DNA of 56,928 nucleotides from a virus. Below, piece by piece: positions 44,101 through 51,853 of the stretch. A program made the translations under genes and the position numbers. The notes under the pieces are model-generated. The model was given only the letters and a program-made list of their open reading frames with translations, was not told the DNA's origin and made no database searches. Location of the stretch: IMG/VR virus record IMGVR_UViG_3300026097_000028, positions 1 to 56,928 of that record; one strand, 5' to 3'. Positions within the stretch are counted from its first letter, which is position 1. The number at the start of each line of letters is the position of its first letter.

Positions 44101-45126
44101 GATAGTATTAGTTTTGATTCTGGATCTATAACCACCGATAGTGGTGATTTAGGAATTGTTGCACAGGGTGGAATATCCCTCGTAACCTCAGGTGGTGGTG
44201 ATGGTGTATTGATAGATGCTAATGGTAACACTACTATTTATGGTGCACTTGCATTAGAATCTATTCCTCTATCTTCAGCTTCAACCAATATCTTAGTAGC
44301 TGGAGCAGGAAATGTTGTTTCATACAGAACTCTTGGTTCAAATGCATTTACATCTGATACTTACGCTCTTGATTCAGCATTAACTACTGAGAAAAATAGA
44401 ATTGATGCAATCTTAACGGGTTCACAAGCAGATAAAGATTCATTTGCTGAAATCGTAACCTTGATTAACTCAGTTGATACAAGTAACGATTCTGCATTCG
44501 CTGGATTTGTAACTTCATCAAACGCTGCACAATCAGTACAAGATGGTAGATTAGATGCATTAGAAATAGAAACTGGTTCATTAAGTACTTCGATATCTAA
44601 TCATATTGCTGATACTAATAACCCACATTCTGTTACTAAAGCACAAGTTGGTTTAGGAAATGTAGAAAATACGGCATTATCAACTTATACTGGTAATGGT
44701 GGAGCATTGGATAATCAATATATAACTAATGGCGCTGGATATACAACTTATACATCTAACCAAGCAACTGACACAACATCGAATGTAACGTTCGGTACTG
44801 TATCTGCTACGGGTGATGTTATTGCATACGCATCTTCTGATAAGAGATTAAAAGATAACATCGTAAACATTGAAAACCCAATTGAAAAAGTTCAGAAATT
44901 GAATGGTGTAACTTGGGATTGGAACTCTAACGCTGATGAATTACAACAATCTTTACCAAATGTAGGGGTTATTGCTCAAGAAGTTGAAGAAGTGTTCCCA
45001 CAATTAGTTCACGATAGAGAGAATGGATATAAAGGTGTAGATTACGCTAAATTAACCGGTCTTTTAATCGAAGCTGTTAAAGAACAACAAAAACAAATCG
45101 AGGAATTAAAATCCAAATTAGGATAA
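41170..45126 (+). CDS. Large tail fibre (1318 aa) with YTDC modules and S74 chaperone
   Basis: The N-terminus differs from the other fibres (MIIHSPIISGSLTFADGSTF). Two copies of a domain with a conserved Cys pair follow: SQCTYYFVDN...YTDCNGQ (residues 163-245) and SQCARYRIINH...YTDCDGN (349-430). Then come SGS-type repeats, TNPHSVTATQVGLGNVxN blocks (three copies), and a C-terminal S74 domain from SSDKRLKDNI (base about 44836) through GVIAQEVEEVFPQLV to a coiled coil (KEQQKQIEELKSKLG). The two S74 domains of this window are clearly related but not identical. The repeated Cys modules may carry disulphides, unusual for a cytoplasmically assembled fibre. This is probably a second receptor-binding fibre. 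Confidence 0.88.
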   Translation: MIIHSPIISGSLTFADGSTFTLPDGGNYSGSFSGSIQISEVQSHLIPDTAVAYDLGSEAFPFRDLYLSTASIWFGDKGKMSFGSTSTGFSISDDEGIAVPFVASKLSLAPANFEPISFTSFGGGFSVVNTLTSEPAPAQFSKFTLKQTSASSGSVAIPSNGGVSFLNVGESQCTYYFVDNVSLSENLNISYTDCNGQPQTASINANTNNHEVQAQEGSIVRTGGSDNYRIKLDRYVGAEASPIEVAKLTVTGSAGGGTIVSTDSGIKITTPEDETQPKELQTSGLTLTNDSGVAGTKVTANAGTGQVSFTDLFDNSVGIVAEQVTIPPASGSSSTTTTVIRQKETADGGGVSFFEVGSSQCARYRIINHSTQQNLFFNYTDCDGNPVSSAQILTSTSDIVTMQMGSFQRTGGGSDHYDIKLLDYVNADYAVAEIKQLEISTTGSSDNIVIRLDNDVVDGTPKLILNVSGSDDPAELQTGNIIVSGSNGTSTITNDLPGEGLAVTDATGSLTPVKAKTFELEDPDSGDIITLSVSSGSLNTTATNSSGSTIANPKSNLSGSFTGSFGLTGDITSEADCVKIGTELNPICDIYATRITGSLSGTVNGINIVDVKANVDAILSGSAADKDSFAEIVSLINSVDTTNDSVFAGFVTSSNAAQGVQDGRLTALEAASGSIISDLSSHEGRTDNPHSVTATQVGLGNVDNTSDTNKPVSTAQQTALDAKLNINDDGVISGSSQVDIINTSGFTVFSGSLKATDDSLTNRIGELESFSSSLDAGFVTEAELTSLSSSIKFTTDFHDGRLDDLESFSSSLDAGFVTEGELSNLSGSINSTINALTTSDIGEGSNLYYTDTRVKTKLDADGVISGSSQITITESQISDLVHYTDSDVKLKLDADGVISGSSQISYVGLSNIPSGIVSGSSQIDITATTNYSTVSSHISSTSNPHSVTATQVGLGNVTNESKTTMFNNSTLTGTTTVDSISFDSGSITTDSGDLGIVAQGGISLVTSGGGDGVLIDANGNTTIYGALALESIPLSSASTNILVAGAGNVVSYRTLGSNAFTSDTYALDSALTTEKNRIDAILTGSQADKDSFAEIVTLINSVDTSNDSAFAGFVTSSNAAQSVQDGRLDALEIETGSLSTSISNHIADTNNPHSVTKAQVGLGNVENTALSTYTGNGGALDNQYITNGAGYTTYTSNQATDTTSNVTFGTVSATGDVIAYASSDKRLKDNIVNIENPIEKVQKLNGVTWDWNSNADELQQSLPNVGVIAQEVEEVFPQLVHDRENGYKGVDYAKLTGLLIEAVKEQQKQIEELKSKLG
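41656..42459 (+). repeat. Duplicated Cys-pair (YTDCxG) module within the fibre
   Basis: Two protein-level copies (41656-41904 and 42214-42459) share VSF..VG.SQC..Y...N.S..xNL...YTDC.G and end in GS..RTGG. They are separated by about 100 residues. The motif resembles short Cys-pair domains seen in Bacteroidota surface proteins and in phage structural proteins. Confidence 0.7.
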
Positions 45127-45146
45127 TACTCAAATAAAGGTAGATT

Positions 45147-45179
45147 TACCCTCCCCATTTCATATAAGTGGGGAGGTTT
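45147..45179 (+). terminator. Stem-loop ACCCTCCCC/GGGGAGGTTT
   Basis: The GC-rich stem CCTCCCC/GGGGAGG has a loop of about 14 bases and is followed by TTT. It is the first of two hairpins after the S74 fibre. Confidence 0.7.
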
Positions 45180-45203
45180 AAATCCTTATATAAGGATTTT
45201 TTT
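45180..45203 (+). terminator. Terminator AAATCCTTATATAAGGATTTTTTT
   Basis: A perfect inverted repeat (AAATCCTTA/TAAGGATTT) with seven T after it. With the hairpin before it, it forms a double terminator. No exact promoter motif follows before the gene at 45245, which may depend on read-through. Confidence 0.85.
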
Positions 45204-45244
45204 ATTTCATATAATTATAATAAACTAAAATAGAAGTCATATAT

Positions 45245-46147
45245 ATGGCACAGGTAGTAAAACTAAAGAGAACCTCCGTACAAGGTAAAATACCGCTAAC
45301 ATCCAATCTCGAATTGGGGGAATTAGCAATCAATACCTACGATGGTAGAATATTTTTTGAAAAAGATGATGGTACATTATCCATTCAAGAAATTTTAACC
45401 ACAAATTCAACAGTAAGTGGTTCCTTAACACTACAAGGCCAAATATCAGCATCTTCATTAAACATTTCAGGTAATACTACCATTGATGGTAACCTAACTA
45501 TTGGTGGTAACCTAACCATTGGTGATTCAGATACTGATTCAGTTTCATTCAGCTCAGATATATCCTCATCATTTTTACCAGATTCCAATTTAGAGTTTGA
45601 CTTAGGTTCAGATATTAAAAAATGGAATAATTTATACGTAGGAACTGCTTCAGCAGATTTTTTCGTTGGTGATGGTAGTGGATTAACAAACTTACAAGTA
45701 TCATCAAGTATTGTAGAATCAACAACTGTAACTTCTTCATTTGATTCACAAACTTCAGTTGTGGTAAATCACAATTTTGATTCAAGAAATATAATAGTAT
45801 CTGTATATGATGATTTGTACGAACAAATCATACCACAATCGGTAGTACTTACTGATAATGATAATGTTACTATTACATTCCCTTCAGTAGAAAGTGGTAT
45901 TGTAGTAGTTGCTAAAGGTGGTCATATCATATCTTCAGATGCTCTAACAACATATCGTGTAGATGTTAGTGGTAATTCATCTTACGTAGTTTCTCATTCC
46001 TTAGATGAGAGTTATCCATTCGTACAAGCATGGAATACTGATACCAATAAGATGGAAGTTCCATCTGAAATAGAAACCACCTCAAATAATTCATTAACTG
46101 TTATGTTCTCCTCGAACTTTTCCGGAAAGATTATTGTGAAAAAATAA
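45245..46147 (+). CDS. Fibre/adaptor protein with duplicated C-terminal beta domain
   Basis: The 300-residue product begins MAQVVKLKRTSVQGKIPLTS, then NLELGELAINTYDGRIFFEK, closely similar to the gene at 40506. A GNLTIGGNLTIGDSDTDSVS segment matches the fibres at 30905 and 33753. The C-terminus has two related beta domains: VVVNHNFDSRNIIVSVYDD through ITFPSVESGIVVVAKGGHII (about residues 165-235), and YVVSHSLDESYPFVQAWN through the end, SGKIIVKK. The first is the same as in 40506. The gene is a paralogue with an added domain. Its stop is four bases before the next gene. Confidence 0.65.
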   Translation: MAQVVKLKRTSVQGKIPLTSNLELGELAINTYDGRIFFEKDDGTLSIQEILTTNSTVSGSLTLQGQISASSLNISGNTTIDGNLTIGGNLTIGDSDTDSVSFSSDISSSFLPDSNLEFDLGSDIKKWNNLYVGTASADFFVGDGSGLTNLQVSSSIVESTTVTSSFDSQTSVVVNHNFDSRNIIVSVYDDLYEQIIPQSVVLTDNDNVTITFPSVESGIVVVAKGGHIISSDALTTYRVDVSGNSSYVVSHSLDESYPFVQAWNTDTNKMEVPSEIETTSNNSLTVMFSSNFSGKIIVKK

Positions 46148-46151
46148 AAAT

Positions 46152-47153
46152 ATGTACGATGTTTATTATACTACTGGTGGAGGACCTTGGGTAAACGCGG
46201 GAACCGATACTTGGGTTAATATTTGGTTAGAAGAAATTGCACCAAAATTAAAAGTAAAACCAGTACTTCTTATACACAGAAACAAACCTAACAATTTTAG
46301 AGATTATGATTACCAATTTCCAATAGAAGCGCATTGGCATGGTGATGATATTAAAAAATTTGAAAAAATAATAAAAGATTGTAGAAGAATTCACATCCTT
46401 CACGGTCACTACAAACCAATGGGTGTAATTGAAGATAATAAAAAGAAAATATTTTCAAATGTTTTACATAATTCAGTAGACCATATTTTAAAATCTCAAT
46501 TAGGAACTGATGCATCGTTTGCACATCATCCTTATATTGATTCTGGTTGGGAGCAAAACGTAAATAAATGGGCAAAACACTCTATTTGGGTTGGATTATA
46601 TGATATCAGATATAAAAATAAAAATATACCTAACTTTTATGAGTTTAAGCAAAATAAACCCTTATTTGATTCAAATAACTTAGGATTTGCTGCAAGAAGT
46701 GAAGGAAGAAAAAACCCACATTTCTTAGATGGTAAAAAAGCATATGTTTTTACAGATTCTGTTGAATTTAATGGTGTATGGAAACAAGGTTTAAAAATGG
46801 ATACACGTAAAATGAGAATATATCATTTTAAAGCAGAATTTGCTGAAAAATTTTATGATATGGACTGGGGAATATCCCATTCTTGTTTTACTAACGAACC
46901 ATTTGGTTATTCTATATTCCAAGCAGTTGATTGGGGAAAATTACCAATTTTACATACGTCTTGGTGTAAAGATTTTGAATATCCATATCGAGCTTCATTC
47001 AAAAATGATTTCGATTATATTTATAAAGAGTTACAACAAACCCCCTACGAAGAAAAAAATCGGTATTTTTTATCATTAAAAGAATATATGGTTAAAAATT
47101 TTACTGATAAAGATAGATGGGTAAGGGAACTACTTAATATTTATAATGTATAG
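46152..47153 (+). CDS. GT-B-type glycosyltransferase-like protein
   Basis: The 333-residue product begins with YYTTGGGPWVNAGTDTWVN, a Gly-rich donor/acceptor loop of the GT-B N-terminal domain, then LKVKPVLLIHRN. The C-terminal half has SHSCFTNEPFGYSIFQAVDW (about 240-259) and GKLPILHTSW, the E..G...QA pattern that binds the sugar-nucleotide in GT4-like enzymes. It lies in the middle of the fibre cluster, four bases after a fibre adaptor and nine before the Hint protein. It could glycosylate the fibres or another virion protein; a change of cell-surface sugar is also possible. Family assignment is tentative because no whole-domain comparison was possible. Confidence 0.55.
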   Translation: MYDVYYTTGGGPWVNAGTDTWVNIWLEEIAPKLKVKPVLLIHRNKPNNFRDYDYQFPIEAHWHGDDIKKFEKIIKDCRRIHILHGHYKPMGVIEDNKKKIFSNVLHNSVDHILKSQLGTDASFAHHPYIDSGWEQNVNKWAKHSIWVGLYDIRYKNKNIPNFYEFKQNKPLFDSNNLGFAARSEGRKNPHFLDGKKAYVFTDSVEFNGVWKQGLKMDTRKMRIYHFKAEFAEKFYDMDWGISHSCFTNEPFGYSIFQAVDWGKLPILHTSWCKDFEYPYRASFKNDFDYIYKELQQTPYEEKNRYFLSLKEYMVKNFTDKDRWVRELLNIYNV

Positions 47154-47162
47154 GAAAGTATT

Positions 47163-48452
47163 ATGGCAACAAATTTATCATTAGCAAACCTCAGAGATTC
47201 ATCAGCAGCAACTACGGCAGCAATTTCAGATGTAATGGGTTCTACTCCATCTGCAGGTTCAAACATTAGTTTTTCATCGTTCGCAATCACTTCGGTTGGT
47301 TCAATCAGCGGTTTCACCTATGGTGTAGAAAATACCTCTGAAAATTACACACTATCTTTTAGTGGAGCGGGTGGAAATCATGATGCTAGATTGGCTAGTT
47401 ATGCACCAAATTTTACTTGGTCAGTTGCAGCTGGAACAACAATTAGTATTGGTGGTTCTCAAAATAAGACAGCAACGATAACATTCTCCGATAGAGCAAA
47501 TACGGATACTAGATTAGCTGTTGCTTCAAACACATTACGAGTATCTTATAGTGAACCATTTAACCTTAATAATGGTGATGCAACTGGATTAGGAACAAAT
47601 AAAGATAAAACTATATATGCAGTTGATTCTTACGATGGTAACTCAGCAGCATTATGTTTAACAGCAGATTCACCAATCCTTTTATCGGATGGTCAAATCA
47701 TAGATGCGGGGGATTTGGAAGAAGGTGATATCTTAAAAGGTTATTCATTATCTGGATTAGGACAAGATTCTGATAGTGATTTCTTAAAATGGTCATCTTC
47801 AGAATTAGGTGAAGTATCTAAAGATGTTGTTGTAACCAATCTTACATATTCATTCGCATCAAGATATTATAATGTAAATGATGGTGAAATTACAGGAACA
47901 GCAGACCACCCAATGTTGGTAAAGGATTCAGTAGATGGTTTATATAGATTTAAGGAATTACACAACTTAGTAGTTGGTGATAAACTGATTAAACAAGATG
48001 GTAGTTCATTACTTGAAGTGGATGTAACATCTGTTACCTCAACTGATAGTACGGTGGAAATTGTTTCCATTGATGTGGAACAGGAAGATACTTACTTAGT
48101 AAATGGGTATATTACTCATAATAAAGGTGGTAATACTTTTAGTGATTTCGCTGGACCTTCTGCACCAACTATTACATACAACAACCCAGCTGGGGCACAA
48201 AACTCTAACTTGAGTTGGACAACACCAACTGCAACGGGTACTACTGGTGTAACTGATTATGATTTGGATGTTGATAATAACTCTAATTTCTCATCACCAG
48301 ATGGAACTCACTCAGGAACATTTAGTGGAAACTCACTTAATGTATCTGGTCTTTCAACTGGTACTTGGTATGCTAGAGTAAGAGCAAGAGAAATGGGTGT
48401 ATATGGTCCTTGGTCATCTACATTAACATTCTCTCATACATTTGAAAACTAA
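47163..48452 (+). CDS. Hint (intein-like) domain protein with fibronectin-III-like C-terminus
   Basis: The 429-residue product has three parts. The N-terminal about 160 residues are a beta-rich virion-type domain. Residues 165-320 are a Hint domain: Cys 165 at the N-terminal splice position (CLTADSPILLSDGQ), a block B Thr-x-x-His (TADHPM, 246-251), and the C-terminal end VNGYITHN with His 319 and Asn 320. The residue after Asn is Lys, not Cys, Ser or Thr, so normal splicing is not expected. No endonuclease is inserted (156 residues). Residues 330-429 resemble a fibronectin type III domain (APTITYNN..., LSWTTPTATG, WYARVRARE). I infer self-cleavage or crosslinking of a virion protein. Confidence 0.8.
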   Translation: MATNLSLANLRDSSAATTAAISDVMGSTPSAGSNISFSSFAITSVGSISGFTYGVENTSENYTLSFSGAGGNHDARLASYAPNFTWSVAAGTTISIGGSQNKTATITFSDRANTDTRLAVASNTLRVSYSEPFNLNNGDATGLGTNKDKTIYAVDSYDGNSAALCLTADSPILLSDGQIIDAGDLEEGDILKGYSLSGLGQDSDSDFLKWSSSELGEVSKDVVVTNLTYSFASRYYNVNDGEITGTADHPMLVKDSVDGLYRFKELHNLVVGDKLIKQDGSSLLEVDVTSVTSTDSTVEIVSIDVEQEDTYLVNGYITHNKGGNTFSDFAGPSAPTITYNNPAGAQNSNLSWTTPTATGTTGVTDYDLDVDNNSNFSSPDGTHSGTFSGNSLNVSGLSTGTWYARVRAREMGVYGPWSSTLTFSHTFEN

Positions 48453-48488
48453 TAAGTAAAAATAAATTTTACGTTTGGGATAAATCCA

Positions 48489-48498
48489 TATATTTATA
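48489..48498 (+). promoter_or_regulatory. Late-promoter-like motif TATATTTATA
   Basis: This exact copy lies 43 bases before the start at 48542 within a TATATATATA-rich stretch, so its exact register is less certain. Confidence 0.5.
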
Positions 48499-48541
48499 TA
48501 TATATAACATTAACAAACACAAAATATTAAATTAAAAAGTT

Positions 48542-48826
48542 ATGGCGGAAGCAATTAAATTTACGGAAGAAGAAGTAAATTCAATCAATCAACTAAGACA
48601 AGATGTAGCAAGTGTGTTTACACAATTAGGACAAGTTGCTATTGAAAAGAAAAGAAGAATTACTGAAATTGAGGGAGTTGAATCTCAATTGTTACAAAAA
48701 CATTCGGATTTACAACAACAAGAACAAGAATTGTTCAATGGTTTGAATGAAAAATATGGAGACGGAAATTACGACCCTACAACAGGTGAGTTTACCCCAA
48801 CTCCAAAAGAAGATACTAAAGAGTAA
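48542..48826 (+). CDS. Small coiled-coil tail protein (94 aa)
   Basis: The product starts AEAIKFTEEEVNSINQLRQD and forms one long coiled coil to about residue 68 (LGQVAIEKKRRITEIEGV, LLQKHSDLQQQEQELF), then ends in YGDGNYDPTTGEFTPTP. This N-terminal FTEEE and C-terminal YG.G..DP.TGEFTP pattern occurs in a known small family of T4-like phages, function unknown. It lies between the fibre cluster and the tail sheath. Confidence 0.65.
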   Translation: MAEAIKFTEEEVNSINQLRQDVASVFTQLGQVAIEKKRRITEIEGVESQLLQKHSDLQQQEQELFNGLNEKYGDGNYDPTTGEFTPTPKEDTKE

Positions 48827-48849
48827 CTTTATTCTTCAGTATCTTTCAT

Positions 48850-48859
48850 TATACTTATA
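48850..48859 (+). promoter_or_regulatory. Late-promoter-like motif TATACTTATA of the sheath unit
   Basis: The C-form followed by TAAGAG, 44 bases before the sheath start; ACAAGGAGTAATAAAAC gives the ribosome site. Confidence 0.6.
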
Positions 48860-48903
48860 TAAGAGTATTATTATACAAAAATATTAACAAGGAGTAATAA
48901 AAC

Positions 48904-51201
48904 ATGGCAGAAAAGATTGTATCACCTGGTGTATTTACAAGAGAGAATGACCTTTCTTTCTTATCACAAGGGATTGGAGAAATCGGAGCAGCAATAATTG
49001 GACCATTCCATAAAGGACCTGCATTCGTACCAACCGTAGTAAACACCCAATCAGAATTTGAATCAATATTCGGTACACCGAATGGTGATTTCTACACGGG
49101 ATATACCGTACAAAACTATTTAAGAGAAGCTGGAACAGTAACTATCGTTCGTGTTGGACACGTTGGTGGTTATTCTCACGTTGACCCAATTGCTATTAAA
49201 GTAAGTGGTTCAAGTGGTATTCAAGTTGTTGGTACTCTTAATGTAACTCACAATGGTGATGAATCAGTTGGTTTGCCTGATACTATTATCGATTCTCAAC
49301 CATCTGCTTCCGCATTCTCTATTTCAGGTTCTGAATTAGGAACTGAAGTATCTGCATCTATCTTACCATCTGCTGGTAATGATTTATCAGATGTATTTGG
49401 TGAGAATGCTAGAGGTTCTAAAAATGCTTATGTTTACAATTACTATGAATCAGCAGCAACTAATCAATCTGATGAACTTACTGCAGGAGGACAAGTAATT
49501 TTAGAAACAATGCCAGAGCAAGATTTTGGTTATGATATCCAACATGCATCTACTCCTTGGATTCAATCACAACTAATTTCAGGTGAGAGAAGTAACTTAT
49601 TCAAATTACACACTCTTGGTGATGGTTCAAACTATAACAAAGAATATAAAGTATCTATCTTTAATGTAAAAGCAGCAGGAGAGACTAACTCTACTGACTA
49701 CGCTACATTCTCATTAATGATTAGAGGATATTCTGATACTGATAGAAGAAAATCTGTATTAGAAACTTACAATAACTTAACGATGGACCCTGCTTCACCA
49801 AACTATATCAAAAAGATTATTGGTGATATGAATGTTACTATTGATGCAAATGGTAAACAAACATTAAATGGTGATTATCAAAACCGTTCTCAATTCGTAC
49901 GAGTTGAAACGGTTGAAGAAGGTTCATTCCCAATCACAGCAGGACCTTTTGGACATGAAGCTTATGCTAATACAATATTAGTTGCTGATGAAACTGAAGT
50001 ACCTGCAGTAGTATTCTCAACAAATTCAGATGATAACACTGCTTCATCTGCTACATCATTTAGTGGTATTGATTTAGAAACTACTTTAGTTAAGATTGAT
50101 AACTCACATTACCTTAAACCAATTCCTGATGGAGCTGGTGTAGGTTCTAACGTTGCATTCGCATTCGATTCTGGTGAATTATCTTATGAATTAACCGGTT
50201 CTGATTCTGCAGATGTAAATAAAAGACAATTTACAGTAGGATTCCAAGGTGGATTCGATGGTGTATCTCCGACCGTATCTATTGATAAAGGTTCTGATAT
50301 GGCAGTTGGGAACTCCCAAGGATTTGATTTATCCACTTCAACCGCTAGTGGTTCAGTTGCATATGTAAAAGCAATTGCTTCTGTATCTAATCCAGATGAT
50401 TTTGATATTAACTTAGTATCGGTACCGGGTGTAATTAGACAGTATCATTCTTATGTATTTGATAAAGTAACTGATATGGTTGAATCTCGTGAAGATGCAT
50501 TCTTCATTGGTGATGTAGTTGGTGTAGATAGTACTATAACTGATGCAATAGAACAAGGTAATAATGTAGATTCTAACTATGTTGGAACTTACTACCCATG
50601 GGTTAAAACAATCGATTCAAGAACAAATAAACTAACTTCAGTTCCACCATCGGTATTGATGCCAGGAATCTACGCTTCTAACGATGCAGTTGCAGCTGAA
50701 TGGTTTGCACCAGCAGGTTTAAATAGAGGTGGAGTTGTAGGAGCAGTTTCTGTTCTAAACAGATTAACTCACGCTGAAAGAGATACACTATATGAAGGTA
50801 AGATTAACCCAATCGCGCAATTTCCTGGAGAAGGTATCGTTGCATTCGGACAAAAAACCTTACAAGATAGAGCATCTGCACTTGATAGAATCAATGTTCG
50901 TAGATTGTTGATTAAAGTTAAGAAATACATCGCATCTACATCAAGATACCTTGTATTCGAACAAAATACGGCAACAACTCGTTCTAAATTCTTGAATACT
51001 GTTAATCCTTATTTAGAAGGAATCCAACAAAGACAAGGTTTATACTCGTTTAGAGTAGTAATGGATGAATCTAACAACACACCAGATGTAATTGATAGAA
51101 ACATCTTGGCAGGGGCTATTTACTTACAACCTACTAAGACTGCTGAATTCATTGTAATTGATTTCAACATTCTACCGACTGGGGCTAGTTTCACCGCATA
51201 A
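48904..51201 (+). CDS. Tail sheath protein (gp18-like)
   Basis: This is the contractile sheath subunit; it forms the outer tube that shortens to drive the tail tube through the cell envelope. The 765-residue product begins IVSPGVFTRENDLSFLSQG, the typical sheath N-terminus (SPGV.T.E.D), followed by GAAIIGPFHKGPAFVPTVVN. The C-terminal part (from about 600) has WFAPAGLNRGGVVGAVSVLN, then QFPGEGIVAFGQKTLQ and a long helix with VRRLLIKVKKYIASTSRYLV, all sheath hallmarks. Length exceeds T4 gp18 (659), the extra residues lying in the variable middle domain (about 100-500), which is exposed on the tail surface. A strong ribosome site precedes it. Confidence 0.95.
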   Translation: MAEKIVSPGVFTRENDLSFLSQGIGEIGAAIIGPFHKGPAFVPTVVNTQSEFESIFGTPNGDFYTGYTVQNYLREAGTVTIVRVGHVGGYSHVDPIAIKVSGSSGIQVVGTLNVTHNGDESVGLPDTIIDSQPSASAFSISGSELGTEVSASILPSAGNDLSDVFGENARGSKNAYVYNYYESAATNQSDELTAGGQVILETMPEQDFGYDIQHASTPWIQSQLISGERSNLFKLHTLGDGSNYNKEYKVSIFNVKAAGETNSTDYATFSLMIRGYSDTDRRKSVLETYNNLTMDPASPNYIKKIIGDMNVTIDANGKQTLNGDYQNRSQFVRVETVEEGSFPITAGPFGHEAYANTILVADETEVPAVVFSTNSDDNTASSATSFSGIDLETTLVKIDNSHYLKPIPDGAGVGSNVAFAFDSGELSYELTGSDSADVNKRQFTVGFQGGFDGVSPTVSIDKGSDMAVGNSQGFDLSTSTASGSVAYVKAIASVSNPDDFDINLVSVPGVIRQYHSYVFDKVTDMVESREDAFFIGDVVGVDSTITDAIEQGNNVDSNYVGTYYPWVKTIDSRTNKLTSVPPSVLMPGIYASNDAVAAEWFAPAGLNRGGVVGAVSVLNRLTHAERDTLYEGKINPIAQFPGEGIVAFGQKTLQDRASALDRINVRRLLIKVKKYIASTSRYLVFEQNTATTRSKFLNTVNPYLEGIQQRQGLYSFRVVMDESNNTPDVIDRNILAGAIYLQPTKTAEFIVIDFNILPTGASFTA

Positions 51202-51219
51202 TTAAAAAAATAAAAAAAC

Positions 51220-51229
51220 TATATTTATT
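51220..51229 (+). promoter_or_regulatory. Late-promoter-like motif TATATTTATT
   Basis: A one-base variant of the motif, 23 bases before the tail tube start; AGTATAATAGGAG follows. Confidence 0.5.
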
Positions 51230-51252
51230 AGTATAATAGGAGAATAAACAAA

Positions 51253-51744
51253 ATGGCAGAAGTATTAGAATTTAACGATATGTTCTACACGAACTTCGAA
51301 CCGAAGATGAAGAACAGATACATCATGGAAATTGATGGTATCCAATCTTATCTTATCAAGGCTGCAAACAGACCTTCAATTACGTTCGAAAAGGTAACAC
51401 TTGACCACATTAATGTTAAAAGACAATTAAAAGGTAAAGGTGAGTGGCAAGATATCGAAATTACATTATTTGACCCAATTGTTCCAAGTGGAGCACAGCA
51501 GGTGATGGAGTGGATTAGAACCTCTCATGAATCTTTAACTGGTAGAGATGGATATGCGGATTTTTACAAAAAAGATGTAGATATCTATATGTTAGGACCA
51601 GTTGGTGATAAAATTGAAAATTGGAAAATCAAAGGAGCATTTATCCAATCAGCAAACTTTGGTAGTTTAGAATGGGCAAGTGCAACTGATGTAGCTGAAA
51701 TTACTTTAACTTTATCTTACGATTACGCAGTTTTAGAATACTAA
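51253..51744 (+). CDS. Tail tube protein (gp19-like)
   Basis: The 163-residue product equals T4 gp19 (163) in length. It has the tube-fold pattern MKNRYIMEIDGIQSYLIKAA (17-36), then PSITFEKVTLDHINVKRQLK, ITLFDPIVPSGAQQVMEWI and a C-terminal AEITLTLSYDYAVLEY. It stacks in hexameric rings inside the sheath. It has its own promoter motif, an AGGAG twelve bases upstream of ATG and a terminator behind it, so it is likely expressed at a high level. Confidence 0.93.
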   Translation: MAEVLEFNDMFYTNFEPKMKNRYIMEIDGIQSYLIKAANRPSITFEKVTLDHINVKRQLKGKGEWQDIEITLFDPIVPSGAQQVMEWIRTSHESLTGRDGYADFYKKDVDIYMLGPVGDKIENWKIKGAFIQSANFGSLEWASATDVAEITLTLSYDYAVLEY

Positions 51745-51768
51745 TACTCCTCAATACTAAATATTTTT

Positions 51769-51802
51769 AAAAGGGTTCTCTTTGTGAGAATCCTTTTTTT
51801 TT
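51769..51802 (+). terminator. Terminator AAAGGGTTCTC/GAGAATCCTTT
   Basis: An 11-bp stem with one G-T pair, a TTTGT loop and a run of nine T or more. It lies 24 bases after the tail tube stop. Confidence 0.88.
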
Positions 51803-51819
51803 CAACTTTTTTTAAATTA

Positions 51820-51829
51820 TATATTTATA
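51820..51829 (+). promoter_or_regulatory. Late-promoter-like motif TATATTTATA
   Basis: This exact copy lies 24 bases before the gp26-like start. No AGGAG follows here. Confidence 0.6.
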
Positions 51830-51853
51830 TACAAACAAATTAAATAAAAGTTT

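Noticed and set aside
33753-45126. Regular repeats that might be a CRISPR array or regulatory repeats
   Set aside because: The repeats are in frame, encode SGS-type fibre units with variable spacing and lie within long ORFs. No array structure is present.
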